This document shows positions 54,248 to 64,000 of a stretch of 64,000 bases of DNA, in pieces; position 1 is the stretch's first letter, and the number at the start of each line of letters is the position of its first letter. The position numbers were made by a program, and so were the translations under genes. The stretch covers positions 43,423,767 through 43,487,766 of the forward strand of contig CM064669.1 in assembly GCA_032717465.1 (NCBI GenBank), in the 5' to 3' direction. The notes beneath the pieces were generated by a model. That model saw only the letters and a program-made list of their open reading frames with translations. It was not told where the DNA came from and ran no database searches. This DNA is from Coenobita brevimanus (taxonomy: Eukaryota > Arthropoda > Malacostraca > Decapoda > Coenobitidae).

Positions 54248-55799
54248 ACAGTCCTCTTACTACCATTCAGCCTAAAAACACCCGAGAAATTCTCCTGCCA
54301 TTATTCCTTCAATAATTCTTTTGTCATTCCCATTAGGCCTCAAAACCATCAAAAGTTATTCCATCATTATCATTCCATCAGTATCCCTTCTATCACTGGT
54401 TCACCAAAAATGGTTCTGTCATTTTGCCATCAAGTATCCCTCGGTCTCTTCCGTCAGCCTGAAACCCCATTATTCACATCTCTGCATTCACTAACAAATT
54501 CTTCTGTCAGAATCCAGAAGTTCTCATACTAGCATTCCTTCTTTTTTTTTTCTTTCACTGTTCCATCAATGTCTCGTCGTAATATTGATTCCCCAAAAAT
54601 TCTTCAATAATTATTCAGCCAAATTAAAAAAAAAAAAAAAAGAAAGAAATAGATAATTCTGCTGTTGGAAATTAATAAAAACATATCAATCAGTACCGTA
54701 CTTCACATAACAATGTTTTTTTTTCTGTATAGTACGATGTAACTCCTATCAGAATATCCTTCTATCACTTTCATTTTACACAACATCCATTGTAAATTCT
54801 TGTGTAATTATCTCACCAAAAATATGTCCTACCAAACCTCCTTGTGTATTTACTGCCTTATATATCCTTCCGTCACACCTACTGAATCTAACACCCATGA
54901 AAAATACTCGTTTCTTTACTCCATCACGAGTTCTTCAAAATTACTACATAATTCTCTAATTCATTAACACCCGTATCTCTGTTCAAGCAAAATATCCTCC
55001 TGTCACTAAGGGTCTGTACTGCGGCCTCCCTCCCTGCCTGCCTCCCTTCCCCTCAGACTTCAAGGCAATTAAAGTCACCCCAGAACTTCAAAATCCTGGA
55101 CCACTTCAGGCCTCTCTCGTCCCACCACCAGCCAATCACCCTTCCCCCTCGCATGGTGCCAAACTTTGTCTCACCACTGCAATACGCCCAGCAGAATTCT
55201 CATACTCCGTAACTTTCACTGAATCTTAATTTTTGTTTTTCTCTTAGAAGTTGTCTTTGTAACTAAAGATGCAGTCTATTTTTTTTTTTTTTTTTCTCAC
55301 AGGGATTGGAACTACTAAGGGCCTTCATTAAGGTGTACTATACAGTATATATATATGGATGTCGATCTTGTTTCGTTTTCCCTCCCTCGTGTCATCAGAT
55401 GTTCCTGCATTTCTTCAGACGTGTATTACAGTGGTTTTCATTCCTGTCTGCTCTGTAGTTCCTCTTACAGAACACTTGATTCTCTCCAGCCATCTCCCCG
55501 TAATTCGTCACAGTGTTCTACCTTTTCGAGTTTGTTTTATTTTTCCGTCTCTCTTGCCATCGGACGTTCCTGCATTCAGGCTCCAGGTAGACAGTTTTAT
55601 TTCCATTTTCCTGCTATTTGTCATACACTGCGTTTTCGGTCTTGTTCCATTTTCTTGCTCCCTTTTGCCTTCGAGTGTTTTTGCAGTCTTCTGTTGACAA
55701 CTTTAGTTCATTTCTTCACCTCCAGTGAGAGTGAGAGTGTCAGTGGTGTGCGGCGTGTGTATTGTGTATGTGTTTTGTGAGTATGCGCTAGTGTATATG

Positions 55800-55864
<65 letters not shown>

Positions 55865-56455
55865 CAGAATTTATATTGTGCTGGATTAACCAGTCGTATC
55901 GTAATTTTGTAAATTGCGACAGCATATTATACCAAATTATATTTCTTCTTATGTTTGCTAAGCGTATTAAGTTATTTTGATGTAGCTAAGTCCGTTTTTC
56001 ATATCCGACTATTCTGTTTACTCTTTTCAAGCACCTAACCTCATCCTCTCAGCCTCCCACCCACCCACCTGCATCGTCCAATAATTCCTCCCATTGGCCT
56101 CTCCCTCTCACCACAGGTAGCGCGAATCGCGAGTCGACCTACTCAGGGTTCGCACACACGGAGAGATGGCATTGACAGCACTGACTGTAACAGGTGGAAG
56201 TGCTGGAGGGTGTACGTGACAATGGTGCTTTGAACATGCACGGGAACTTGTTGAACATAATGTTTCAGACATATTCCAAACACATGTTTCCAGCACGTGT
56301 GTCCGGACCCTAACGCTCAGACCTTTGTTTGGTATAAAAACCACGAAGTTATACATCGGTATTAAGGTTGGGAGTTCAAACATTGTGCGTGGATATTGGC
56401 TGTGTAATGAATGGCATGGGAAGTTTAGGGGTTAATATCGAGGATTAGTTGCCTG
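54248..56455 (+). repeat. 2.2-kb direct duplication, copy B
   Basis: Homologous to 43453-45633 over its whole length and in the same orientation, 10.8 kb downstream. Differences include shorter and longer poly-A and (TG)n runs (55801-55862 here) and loss of a short repeated CCAACAGAATTCTCG present in copy A. It ends with the same GAGGATTAGTTGCCTG and then enters unrelated sequence. No target duplication or terminal repeats were recognised, so a segmental duplication or an unknown element type are both possible. Confidence 0.9.
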
Positions 56456-56933
56456 AAGCTGCCACCAGGGCAGTGTGTAGTGGCCAGGAATTTACACTGT
56501 ACTCTGCCATCTTTATACTCATTTTCATTAACTTTATTAATATAAGTGTGAGGAATTAAATAATCAGCTTTATAGGTAACAGCAGAACAGACAATGTAAT
56601 AAGCGTCTGTATTTAGAGGAGACGAGCAGGGTCTGAATAGCTGTTCTATGGTCGTTAAGTGTCAGTTCAGTGGCTGCTGTGGGCTGTAGGGATCGCTAGT
56701 AACATCCATATTGAGAGAGAGAGAGAGAGAGAGCCTTGCCTATCTGTAGAATATGAGCTTTAATTTTATATATAAGTAGGGTGGCGTCTTTTATACTGTA
56801 TATTATGTTTGGTACAAACTGACGATTATATTCAACTATGGAGATTTGTCGTAGGGATTGGGGTAAGAGTTTATCTCCTTTAAAAAAAAACACGTTAAGT
56901 CTATGTCGTATTGATGAAGTTAGAAACAAAATC

Positions 56934-56936
<3 letters not shown>
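56456..56936. other. No gene; one weak dispersed-family copy
   Basis: A GA run lies near 56713-56734. TGACGATTATATTCAACTAT near 56820 resembles the family core. The 77-codon minus frame has no domain. Confidence 0.4.

Positions 56937-56993
<57 letters not shown>
56937..56993 (+). repeat. (TG)n microsatellite
   Basis: A perfect run of about 28 units. Confidence 0.95.
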
Positions 56994-56994
<1 letters not shown>

Positions 56995-57984
56995 GCTAAA
57001 CACCGTACATGATTATTTAGTAACATCATGATGCAGCCAAATTGTCTTCACCCCTCACACCGGCATTCGGAGCCGTCCCCACTACATACAAGACACCTCC
57101 AGATGAATGTCGATGGGACGCAGTAAATGCATCGTCCTGTATTTACAGTGCTTGTGTTCTGAGCACCATCTGCTTTGAACACTAATTCTGACCACGCCTA
57201 GTATGCGACTCTTATCACTGACCACTAATCCTTTTGACAAACAATGTAGTGTATACAGTATTTTAGATACTTGGAGCGGCGGTATTAGATTGGTGGTTAA
57301 TGTACCCGGGTATGACTGAGGAGGGTGTAATTTTCAGGCCGTGCTCAGGTAGTATTGTAAGCTGCAATGGTGGTTTCTCTCTAGCGTTTATTGTCCCGAA
57401 AGAAGTTAAATGGTGGCGCAAAATGTCAGACCACGGTGCAATTTACCATGGAGCACCACGCACTTCATACGCCGGCTGCCAACATTAATATTCAAAAGAC
57501 AATATTAAGTTTTATGCAACAGTTAGCATGTTGAGCAATATACTTGGCTTTCATCACTTCATTTTGTATTCATTCTGCTGAGAAGTTGATCAGTAACAAG
57601 AAGTATCATGCAGTTTTGATTATTTTCATTCACAGCAATCCAGCACATTGCCTGTTTCTTCCTTGTTAATGCAGCAATAATTCATTTCTTGTATGAATGT
57701 CAAAACTTGATATATTGATGCTGATGTTTAGTAATAATAATCATCAACGTCATCGTAACGTCGTTGTCCTCTTCGTCGTAGTCGTCTTATACTGTAGTGG
57801 TCTTCGTCATCGTCATCGTCATCATTTGTTTCAGTTGCTTATCATCCCACATGAATTTGTTCATTTCTCTATGATTACACATCGTTATTTATTTCTAGTT
57901 AATTAAGGACGATTTTCTTCAGGAGGGACGAGATCTTTCACATAAAGAGTATTGGAAACAACCGGTGTATCCATTAACCCTGTT
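56994..57984. other. No gene recognised
   Basis: Mixed sequence with a (CGT)/(CATCGT) patch near 57745-57825. Near 57285, a TTGGTGGTTAATGTACCC phrase faintly resembles a tRNA box A but has no box B partner. No gene. Confidence 0.4.
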
Positions 57985-58330
57985 AGTACCATGATAGCTT
58001 TTCATTCTTGCCACCGCCCCATTACTTCATTAAGCTCAGGCCAGACCGATGGTAATGAAGGCGTTGCATTATATTCTTGTTCCCTGAAGACGATCTCATT
58101 CTGCTTAATGGAGACCGCTTGTAATGAAAGAGTTAAATTTGATTCTTATTCCCACCAGACAATTTTTTTGTTTAGTTTATTGGGGACGCTTGTTGTGAAC
58201 GAGCACAATTGTATGGTCTCTCCACAGATTATTTTGTTTATTTTGGGGGAGATCGTTAAATATGAAGTAAAATTTGAAAGCAATCACTGTGAACAGTTTC
58301 CGTGAAATATTTGTTTCCTCCATCCACAGG
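57985..58330 (+). repeat. Tandem cluster of dispersed-family copies
   Basis: About four degenerate units start CCACCGCCCCATTACTTCAT, CCTGAAGACGATCTCATTCT, CCCACCAGACAATTTTTTTG and CTCCACAGATTATTTTGTTT. Each is followed by a GAGACCG..TNATGAA-like block and TAAATTTGA. Spacing is about 65-80 bp. Further remnants continue to about 58400. Confidence 0.6.
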
Positions 58331-58454
58331 ACTTTTTATTATCATGTGGAAATTTCCCTGTGCTCTTGCTTCCTCCATACGATGTGTTATTTCATGAGTT
58401 AATTTACGTCTTTAATAAGATGATGTTTTCATGTGTTAATTAATCTTCTTCTTT

Positions 58455-58535
58455 AATCCAAACAATTGTGTTCAGCCCAGGAAGGGTGTCTGAGAATGAC
58501 TGGGGTATTAATCTGAAAGAGTCCTAGTAACACGT
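58455..58535 (+). repeat. Dispersed-family copy
   Basis: CCAAACAATTGTGTTCAGCC, AGGAAGGGTGTCTGAGAATG, then TAATCTGAAAGAGTCCTAGT. Confidence 0.55.
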
Positions 58536-58552
58536 GCCCTTATTATGTCTCC

Positions 58553-58915
58553 GCCCACCTATGGTGGAGGAGGCATTAAGTGTTTGGTGTGTCCGTGCGT
58601 GCGTGCGTGCGAGCGTGGGTCCGTGCGTCCGCAACACTTGCTGGCGCGATATCTCCTGAACACATTGACGGATTTCCACCAAACTTTTGTCAGTGATGCA
58701 GTATGAGATGATGATGAATCGATTAGGTCAGCTAGGTCAAGGGGTGAAAGGTGAAGGTCATATGGGGTCAACATAGTTTATCCTTGTGGGCCAGATATCT
58801 CGTGAACCCCTTGACGGATTTCGACCAAACTTTTATCAGTGATAGAGTATGAAGGGACGATGAACTGATTAGGTCAACCAGGTCATAGAGGTTGTATGGC
58901 GAGGCCGTGCGCATG
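58553..58915 (+). mobile_element. Interspersed repeat with internal 144-bp duplication
   Basis: GATATCTCCTGAACACATTG recurs as GATATCTCGTGAACCCCTTG about 144 bp later. Both are followed by ACGGATTTCNACCAAACTTT, TCAGTGAT and ATTAGGTCA. The left edge, CCGCCCACCTATGGTGGAGG, resembles the CTCCGCC ends at 27035 and 32406. From memory, such ACGGATTT-CACCAAACTT repeats are common in animal genomes. The class is uncertain and it is non-coding. Confidence 0.55.
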
Positions 58916-59094
58916 GCTTGGCCAAGGCATACCCAGCCAAGGTTTGTGTCCAGAGCTGGAGCTCGAGTACTTGGCGTTTCAGTTACGGTATATTTTTGTT
59001 TCCTGTAATTGCTATTTTCAATTTACGAAGGATGGAACAAGTTAACATTCGTAATATGTTTCGTTTGAGATTAAATCTGAACGCGACCATTAGT

Positions 59095-59128
59095 GGTTGT
59101 GTGTTTGTTGCAGTGGTGGTATTAGTAA

Positions 59129-59159
<31 letters not shown>

Positions 59160-59225
59160 GATGGTGATGGTTTCCTCGGTGTCGTGGTGGTGGTTGTAGT
59201 AGTAATAGTAGTAGTAACAGTCGTA
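59095..59225 (+). repeat. (GTA)n/(GGT)n trinucleotide repeats
   Basis: GTG, GGT and GTA triplet runs. Small (CTA)n and (TGC)n patches follow near 59342-59402. No gene. Confidence 0.85.
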
Positions 59226-59835
59226 GTTGTCGATCAATTAATTAGTCATCTTTATTTTGTATTTTACATACATACGATATACGGTCGTATATCACAGATA
59301 TATAGTCCACGGTCTAAGGAATATACTTAGATTGTGATATAGTTGATGACTGCTGCTGCTGTACTGCCGCCGCTGCTGCCATTTACTACTACTACTACTA
59401 CTGAGAATAGCTACTGTTCCATTTCCTTCTTATTAGCTACCCCAAAACTACATTTTTTTAAAGGCTGGCAGGCTTACAAAAGTGGAGTTAATTTTATGTT
59501 ATTAAAGTGTAGTGTGCGGATAGTTGTTCGAGGAGAATTAGTCTGTATTAACTTTTTGAATGAAATGAAACTGTAGTTTGGGACCAAAAATCTGCTTCTC
59601 TCCATCTTTATTGCAAAATTGTGACAAGAGATTAATATAGGGATACGATGCTAGTCACGAAGAAATGCTGTGGAAAAGATGTAGAGAAACAGGACTTTTT
59701 CTTTTCTGCTGGAGGCACGTGATATAAACCTCAAGGACGAAAATCTGAGCCAAGTCAAAGGGAAAAGGAGCATAAAACATCCGCATCATTCTTGGTCCCT
59801 TCAGGCTGGTGACGCATTTCAAATTTTGTTTTTGA
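59226..59835. other. No gene recognised
   Basis: Mostly unassigned sequence with no recognisable feature apart from the triplet patches near 59342-59402. Confidence 0.4.
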
Positions 59836-59839
59836 TATA

Positions 59840-59940
59840 TTTAGACGATTTAATGCAGCTGCGGATAAAAATGTCGATGTAGAAGGGTTAGATATAGCCT
59901 CCAGTAACCCCCTTAGCACTGAAGATAATTCCAAAGTCGA
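59840..59940 (+). repeat. Dispersed-family copy
   Basis: TAGACGATTTAATGCAGCTG, GTAGAAGGGTTAGATATAGC, then CTCCAGTAACCCCC: core plus middle block. Confidence 0.55.
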
Positions 59941-59999
59941 GTGAAATCGTTTGAAAGTTTTGAGAATAAAGTGAAAGGTACGTTCTCGGATTATCCCTC

Positions 60000-60613
60000 T
60001 GTCATAAAAAGACTTTGTAGTTACTTGTAGCTGAAGTTATCTATTAGACTTGTGGACGAGCGGTTGTTATAAGTGAGTAGATTTGTAAGTAGATAATCTT
60101 GGTTCCCTTTTGTCATGCAATGACAGGAGAGGTAAAGAATAGTATGGGACTATTTTTATTTGTCTTGGAAATATTAACAGAGTCTCTCACACACGAGTGA
60201 GTATAAGTAGAGTCCCTGTCTCCCTGTCTCGCTCTCTCTCTCTCTTCCAAGTTGCTAAGCCTTTCTCTCCACTACCTGCCGATTCTATGGCCTCTCTTCT
60301 TCTGAGCTCTCTTTCCTAAATTCTGGTGAAACGAGTCGTGTCACGTGTGTTCCCTGTGGTTGGAAAGTTCTAGAAGCCTGTGTGTGAGGATGTGTGTATG
60401 TGTGTGTATGGTCACTAGGCTTTGTTCACCCGGTGTATCGCTGACAAACTAACTGCATCATCTCCTGACTTGCTACTTTCTAATCTGTCGTCAGCTTTTC
60501 CTCAGTGTAACTTGCAAGATCATTTCCCATTCCCAGGCTCGCATAGAGCTGTCTATCTGTCTATTTATCTATCTATCTATTATGATTTGTAAGTATAATA
60601 TGGACTCATAACA
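60000..60613 (-). repeat. Terminal repeat (3' LTR by inferred orientation)
   Basis: 614 bp. It contains a short (TC)n near 60230-60245, and TCTATCTGTCTATTTATC near 60550. It is matched by 63233-63871. Confidence 0.9.
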
Positions 60614-60964
60614 TTGCTCGGTCCATGCAGCTGAAGGTCCTCCGACAGCAATTATCATTGACACATGCTAATCTATTAGTACATAATATTGATTATAATA
60701 TTGTATACATATAATATTCATAGTAAATAGTAATTATCCAGTAATATTACATTTTAAACAAGTTGTATACATATTTGAATAAATGCATTAAAAGTAAACT
60801 ATTTAACTGTAATACAGTATGTACTTGGGTTATTGTAGCGAAATGCATACATACAAAAAAAAAAAAAAGTTTAAAATTAAGATTATGGTAAGAGTTATTG
60901 ATATTTCATTTAAAGATAATGGTACTGGTATGCCATACATGGGTCATTCTTCTTTGTATTTTTT

Positions 60965-60966
60965 TT

Positions 60967-61028
<62 letters not shown>
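60965..61028 (+). repeat. (TA)n microsatellite inside the element
   Basis: A TA run of about 29 units lies between the envelope-like ORF stop and the left LTR. A13-type and T8-type runs lie just to its left. Confidence 0.95.
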
Positions 61029-61033
<5 letters not shown>

Positions 61034-61061
61034 TACTATATACAAAATATGTACACTTCAT

Positions 61062-61815
61062 TCAGGGGGGGTTAACTTGGATGCTAACTCTCCCCCCACT
61101 AAATACTGACTCCAAATTAGCAATTCTTGCATGCATTCTGTGCATTGCGAACAGCAGTACTGCAAATACAATGCAGAAGATTATAAAGACAGTAGGTGCT
61201 GGGCTATACACATAATATGGGTTGAACATACTCAAACTCAAATCTTCCCAGGGCTTCATTGTTTCATTGATCAGCTGCATAGTTTCAAACTTAGGTGAAG
61301 TCAACTTAATACTTGTGCTCATGTTTAAGTCCATATCAGGCAGTGGGTGGAAATGTTTGTGTGTATGATTGAGAATGGCGTAGTGAATGATGGTGGATAA
61401 AGTAGACATGGCTGGTGTAAATACCGCACAGTAGTCTGGTGCTATGTATAATCCTGAGGCTGAAGTATGAGATGGTGGTATATCTGGACAGACTATGTAA
61501 ACTGATGTGTTATGAGTGAAATAAAAAAACTGAGTGTCCAATGCGTTGATGGTGTACAAGTTTATCTGGAGCAAAAGTGAAGTTGCAGTGATTATGAATA
61601 TTGTCATTTCTGATGATAGCCATTTCACAAGGGACTGTATCAGTAGGCTGCAACGTGAAAATGTACGCAGGACAAAGATGAACAGCATGTAAGGATGTGC
61701 GGCACTTTCGTTCAATCGTTGAATCACTTGCGAAAGTGACAGTGTCCCGTCTCTTGGAGACCATGATGAGTTCGGTGTCTATGTTGATGTTGATGATGAC
61801 CAAAGTGTTGTTCAT
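61062..61815 (-). pseudogene. Envelope-like glycoprotein (C-terminal ectodomain and TM), frameshifted
   Basis: Two overlapping minus-strand frames make up one gene. Frame one starts at an ATG at 61815 and ends near 61510. Frame two is open from about 61727 to a stop at 61062. The shift from one to the other probably lies near 61520-61560, where there is a 7-base T run (minus strand). Together they show several spaced cysteines, N-glycosylation sequons (for example NFT, NTS, NET) and a Gly-Leu-Tyr-Ile...Cys segment. Near the C terminus is a hydrophobic span of about 20 residues, followed by Arg/His and a short tail. This layout fits the membrane-proximal half of an F-type/gypsy-type envelope protein. 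It is not a confident family match. No signal peptide is visible, so an upstream part is missing, spliced in or lost. An unrelated host membrane protein captured by the element is the alternative. Confidence 0.6.
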
Positions 61816-63200
61816 GGTTGCATAATTGCTGGTTAAATCCCTTGGGACCCTTTTTTAAGGTTTAGTTTATATTGCACAGATATTACTGAAAATGATATTA
61901 TGTAGTCCCATATTTTGTTATTTTATATAAAAAAAATATATATACACTGTATACAGTATTAACTATATACACTGACTTGTTCTTCACTTGTACCTATCGT
62001 GGGCAGTATATGTGTCAGCACTGTGTGGAAATCTTTGTCTTCACGATTGTGTTGAAGATGTTCATTCTTGCTAACGTCATTTGTGTTGGCCATATATATA
62101 TTTTTTTTCTGGTTTTCCTTATAACTGAATTTATCTGTTTCCACTAGGTAGCTTTAATTAATAAATGTTTAATACAGTTCTTTTAATCGCTCACTGAGTA
62201 ACTGTGATGGTATATTTTATTTATTACTTTGTAGATGTAATAATGTATAGCTGTATGTATGAAACACGTATTTTATGTAGGTATAAATGGTAACACTCGT
62301 TGGTAGTAAATAAATGTTATAATAAATGAATGAATATATACAGTGTAGAATATTTATTGTTGGTGCAAGTATTGAATGACTGAATTATGAAGATAATTGA
62401 AGTAGGTATATGTATTTAAGTTGTAACTATACAGCACGTTTTATGTGTTTGTGCAGAAGTTTTTTGTCTATCACTGTGTATTGTATAAATGAAGTAACTA
62501 TGTAACTCACTAATTTTTACCGTGGTGGGAATTGTGTTATTGATGGTGCAGGTGGTGAGTTGACTGACGTGGCGTCTTTTCAGCAAGCACGCATGATGAC
62601 GTCGACTTCCCACATTGGTAGCTGTGGTGAGTAAATGAGTAGCGATGAGTAACTTGAGTGAAGATGAGTGAGTAAGATGAGTTGTGAATATGGACTTGGT
62701 ATTTGCTTCGTCGACTTGACCTCTTCACTCCTGCGTCAGCGGTGGAGGTTGGGTGGATGTAGCAGAGAGAGGAGGGTGAGGTCTGGTAGTTGTGAATTGT
62801 GAGTCGTGTCTCACTTTCCGTTTGTTTGTTTTGTTTTTCTTCCTCGAGGTATTCGTGGTCCTTTTTTCTTGTGATTTACTCGTTGTAGGATGAAGACTGC
62901 CGCTACTTGTAGGCGCGTGTAGAAGATTATACAGACAACTCGTAGGGTTGTTACTTGTAGTTGATTGTAGATGGTTGTAGTTCGTTGGCTCGTCGTACAA
63001 ATTTCAAGATTGTTTGTATCAGTACTTTGTTAAACTACTTGCAAGGCGTCGTGTGATCACTTCTAAATCAGCGTGATGATCGTTGAAACGGAGGGGGGGC
63101 TGGAGAGAACTGTCAGGAGCTGGTTGTAAGTTGTTGGTTGTGAGAGGTATTTTTTTGTTTTCAATCTTGATATTTTGTAGGAATTCACTGTTGATTCGTA
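61816..63200 (-). other. Element interior without recognised genes
   Basis: AT-rich from 61850 to 62520, then mixed. Minus-strand frames of 60-91 codons (for example 62725-63000, which is Thr/Ser/Pro- and Lys-rich) have no retroviral domain. In the full element this is where gag-pol would lie, so it may represent a leader or deletion remnant. Confidence 0.5.
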
Positions 63201-63214
63201 GACGAGGTTCGTAT

Positions 63215-63232
63215 ACGTTCGCTGCTACCAAA
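63215..63232 (-). other. Primer-binding-site candidate
   Basis: On the minus strand, TTTGGTAGCAGCGAACG follows the TATGACA end of the right LTR. TGG begins within 2-3 bases of the LTR end, as for a tRNA primer. The tRNA is not assigned. Confidence 0.55.
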
Positions 63233-63871
63233 TGTCATAAAAAGACTTTGTAGTTAATTGTAGAGAAGTTATATATATATTGAACTTGTGGACGAGCGGT
63301 TGTTATACTTGAGTAGATTTGTAAGTAGATAATCTTGGTTCCCTTTTGTCATGCAATGACAGGAGAGGTAAAGAATAGTATGGGACTATTTTTATTTGTC
63401 TTGGAAATATTAACAGAGTCTCACACACGAGTGAGTATAAGTAGAGTCCCTGTCTCCCTGTCTCGCTCTCCCTCTCTCTCTCTTTCTCTCTCTCTCTCTT
63501 TCCAAGTTGCTAAGCCTTTCTCCCCACTACCTGCTGATTCTATGGCCTCTCTTCTTCTGAGTTCTCTTTCCTAAATTCTGGTGAAACAGGAGTCGTGTCA
63601 CGTGTGTTCCCTGTGGTTGGAAAGTTCTAGAAGCCTGTGTGTGAGTATGTGTGTATGTGTGTGTATGGTCACAAGGCTTTGTTCACCCGGTGTATCGCTG
63701 ACAAACTAACTGCATCATCTCCTGACTTGCTATTTTCTAATCTGTCGTCAGCTTTTCCTTAGTGTAACTTGCAAGATCATTTCCCATTCCCAGGCTCGCA
63801 TAGAGCTGTCTATCTGTCTATTTATCTATCTATCTATTATGATTTTGTAAATATAATATGGACTCATAACA
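63233..63871 (-). repeat. Terminal repeat (5' LTR by inferred orientation)
   Basis: 639 bp, homologous to 60000-60613. It is longer mainly because of the (TC)n near 63465-63500 and a TATATATAT insertion near 63275. Confidence 0.9.
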
Positions 63872-63875
63872 CCTC

Positions 63876-64000
63876 AAATGTATTTTCAAGGTGCTGAATG
63901 CATCCCTCGGAGAAGTAGTAAGGAGCACAAATTGTACTTTTAGCTTAGTAGACACTGAAATAATTGATATGAAAAATGTTTTGGTGCTGGTTGTGGTGAG
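63876..64000. other. Window edge, nothing recognised
   Basis: 125 bp of unassigned sequence after the CCTC target duplication. Confidence 0.5.

Larger units (their letters stand above)
60000..63871 (-). mobile_element. LTR-type element carrying an envelope-like ORF but no gag-pol
   Basis: A 3872-bp element with direct terminal repeats of 614 bp (left) and 639 bp (right). Both run TGTCATAA...CATAACA on the plus strand. A 4-bp target duplication, CCTC, lies at 59996-59999 and 63872-63875. The repeats differ by about 15 substitutions plus short indels, mostly in (CT)n, by hand alignment (about 97% identity). Orientation is inferred as minus from the coding frame and from TTTGGTAGCAGCG, a tRNA-CCA-type primer site, just inside the right repeat. 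The 2.6-kb interior has no recognisable gag, protease, RT or integrase. No convincing polypurine tract is seen beside the left repeat. It is probably a defective or trans-mobilised element. Confidence 0.8.

Noticed and set aside
57270..57350. Possible further tRNA-derived SINE
   Set aside because: Only a faint box A-like phrase was found, with no box B and no target duplication.

Overview
This is a repeat-dominated eukaryotic window. Long dinucleotide arrays, many minisatellites, a Ty3/gypsy-class LTR element, LINE fragments and tRNA-derived SINEs suggest an arthropod, most likely a decapod crustacean. That placement is an inference from repeat style, because no host gene is visible. I recognise no host protein-coding exon and no genuine tRNA or rRNA gene. 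Most long open frames are translations of tandem repeats.

Layout. 1-500 holds copies of a dispersed 100-140 bp repeat. 840-3195 is a (TG)n-bearing minisatellite. 4430-4760 is a 42-bp minisatellite. 5040-6130 is a 1.1-kb pyrimidine tract. 8-17 kb is a mix of microsatellites and minisatellites (59, 83-92 and 27 bp). 18994-24407 is one LTR retrotransposon with 99% identical LTRs, a 7-bp inverted terminus and a CATT target duplication. Its long ORF runs gag (SCAN-like capsid, zinc knuckle), protease, integrase, then RT. Integrase upstream of RT is the Gmr1-type order. Most of RT and RNase H has been lost by an internal deletion. 24700-25400 is purine-rich. 27490-30610 is a 3.1-kb CCACCA-type minisatellite. 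30.9-33 kb holds a TGTTACG-ended solo-LTR/MITE candidate, a LINE fragment and a TIR element. 33-39 kb holds more minisatellites, an inverted-repeat element and a SINE with a 13-bp target duplication. 39.27-40.03 kb is a LINE 3' fragment. 41.9-42.8 kb is a 24-bp minisatellite.

A 2.2-kb unit is present twice in direct orientation (43453-45633 and 54248-56455). Between the copies lie GTGATG-type minisatellites, an 80-bp array, a TGACGT-rich array and a 249-bp palindromic MITE flanked by TA. 60000-63871 is a second LTR-type element with about 97% identical LTRs and a CCTC target duplication. It is encoded on the minus strand. Its only recognisable coding content is a frameshifted envelope-like glycoprotein, and I see no gag-pol.

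The genes present belong to mobile elements. The full-length LTR element would need RT/RNase H supplied in trans. The envelope-bearing element would need all of its replication proteins in trans. The candidates for an undescribed system are the Gmr1-like element in a probable arthropod, the envelope-only LTR element, and a dispersed palindrome-like repeat family seen at about 20 places in the window.
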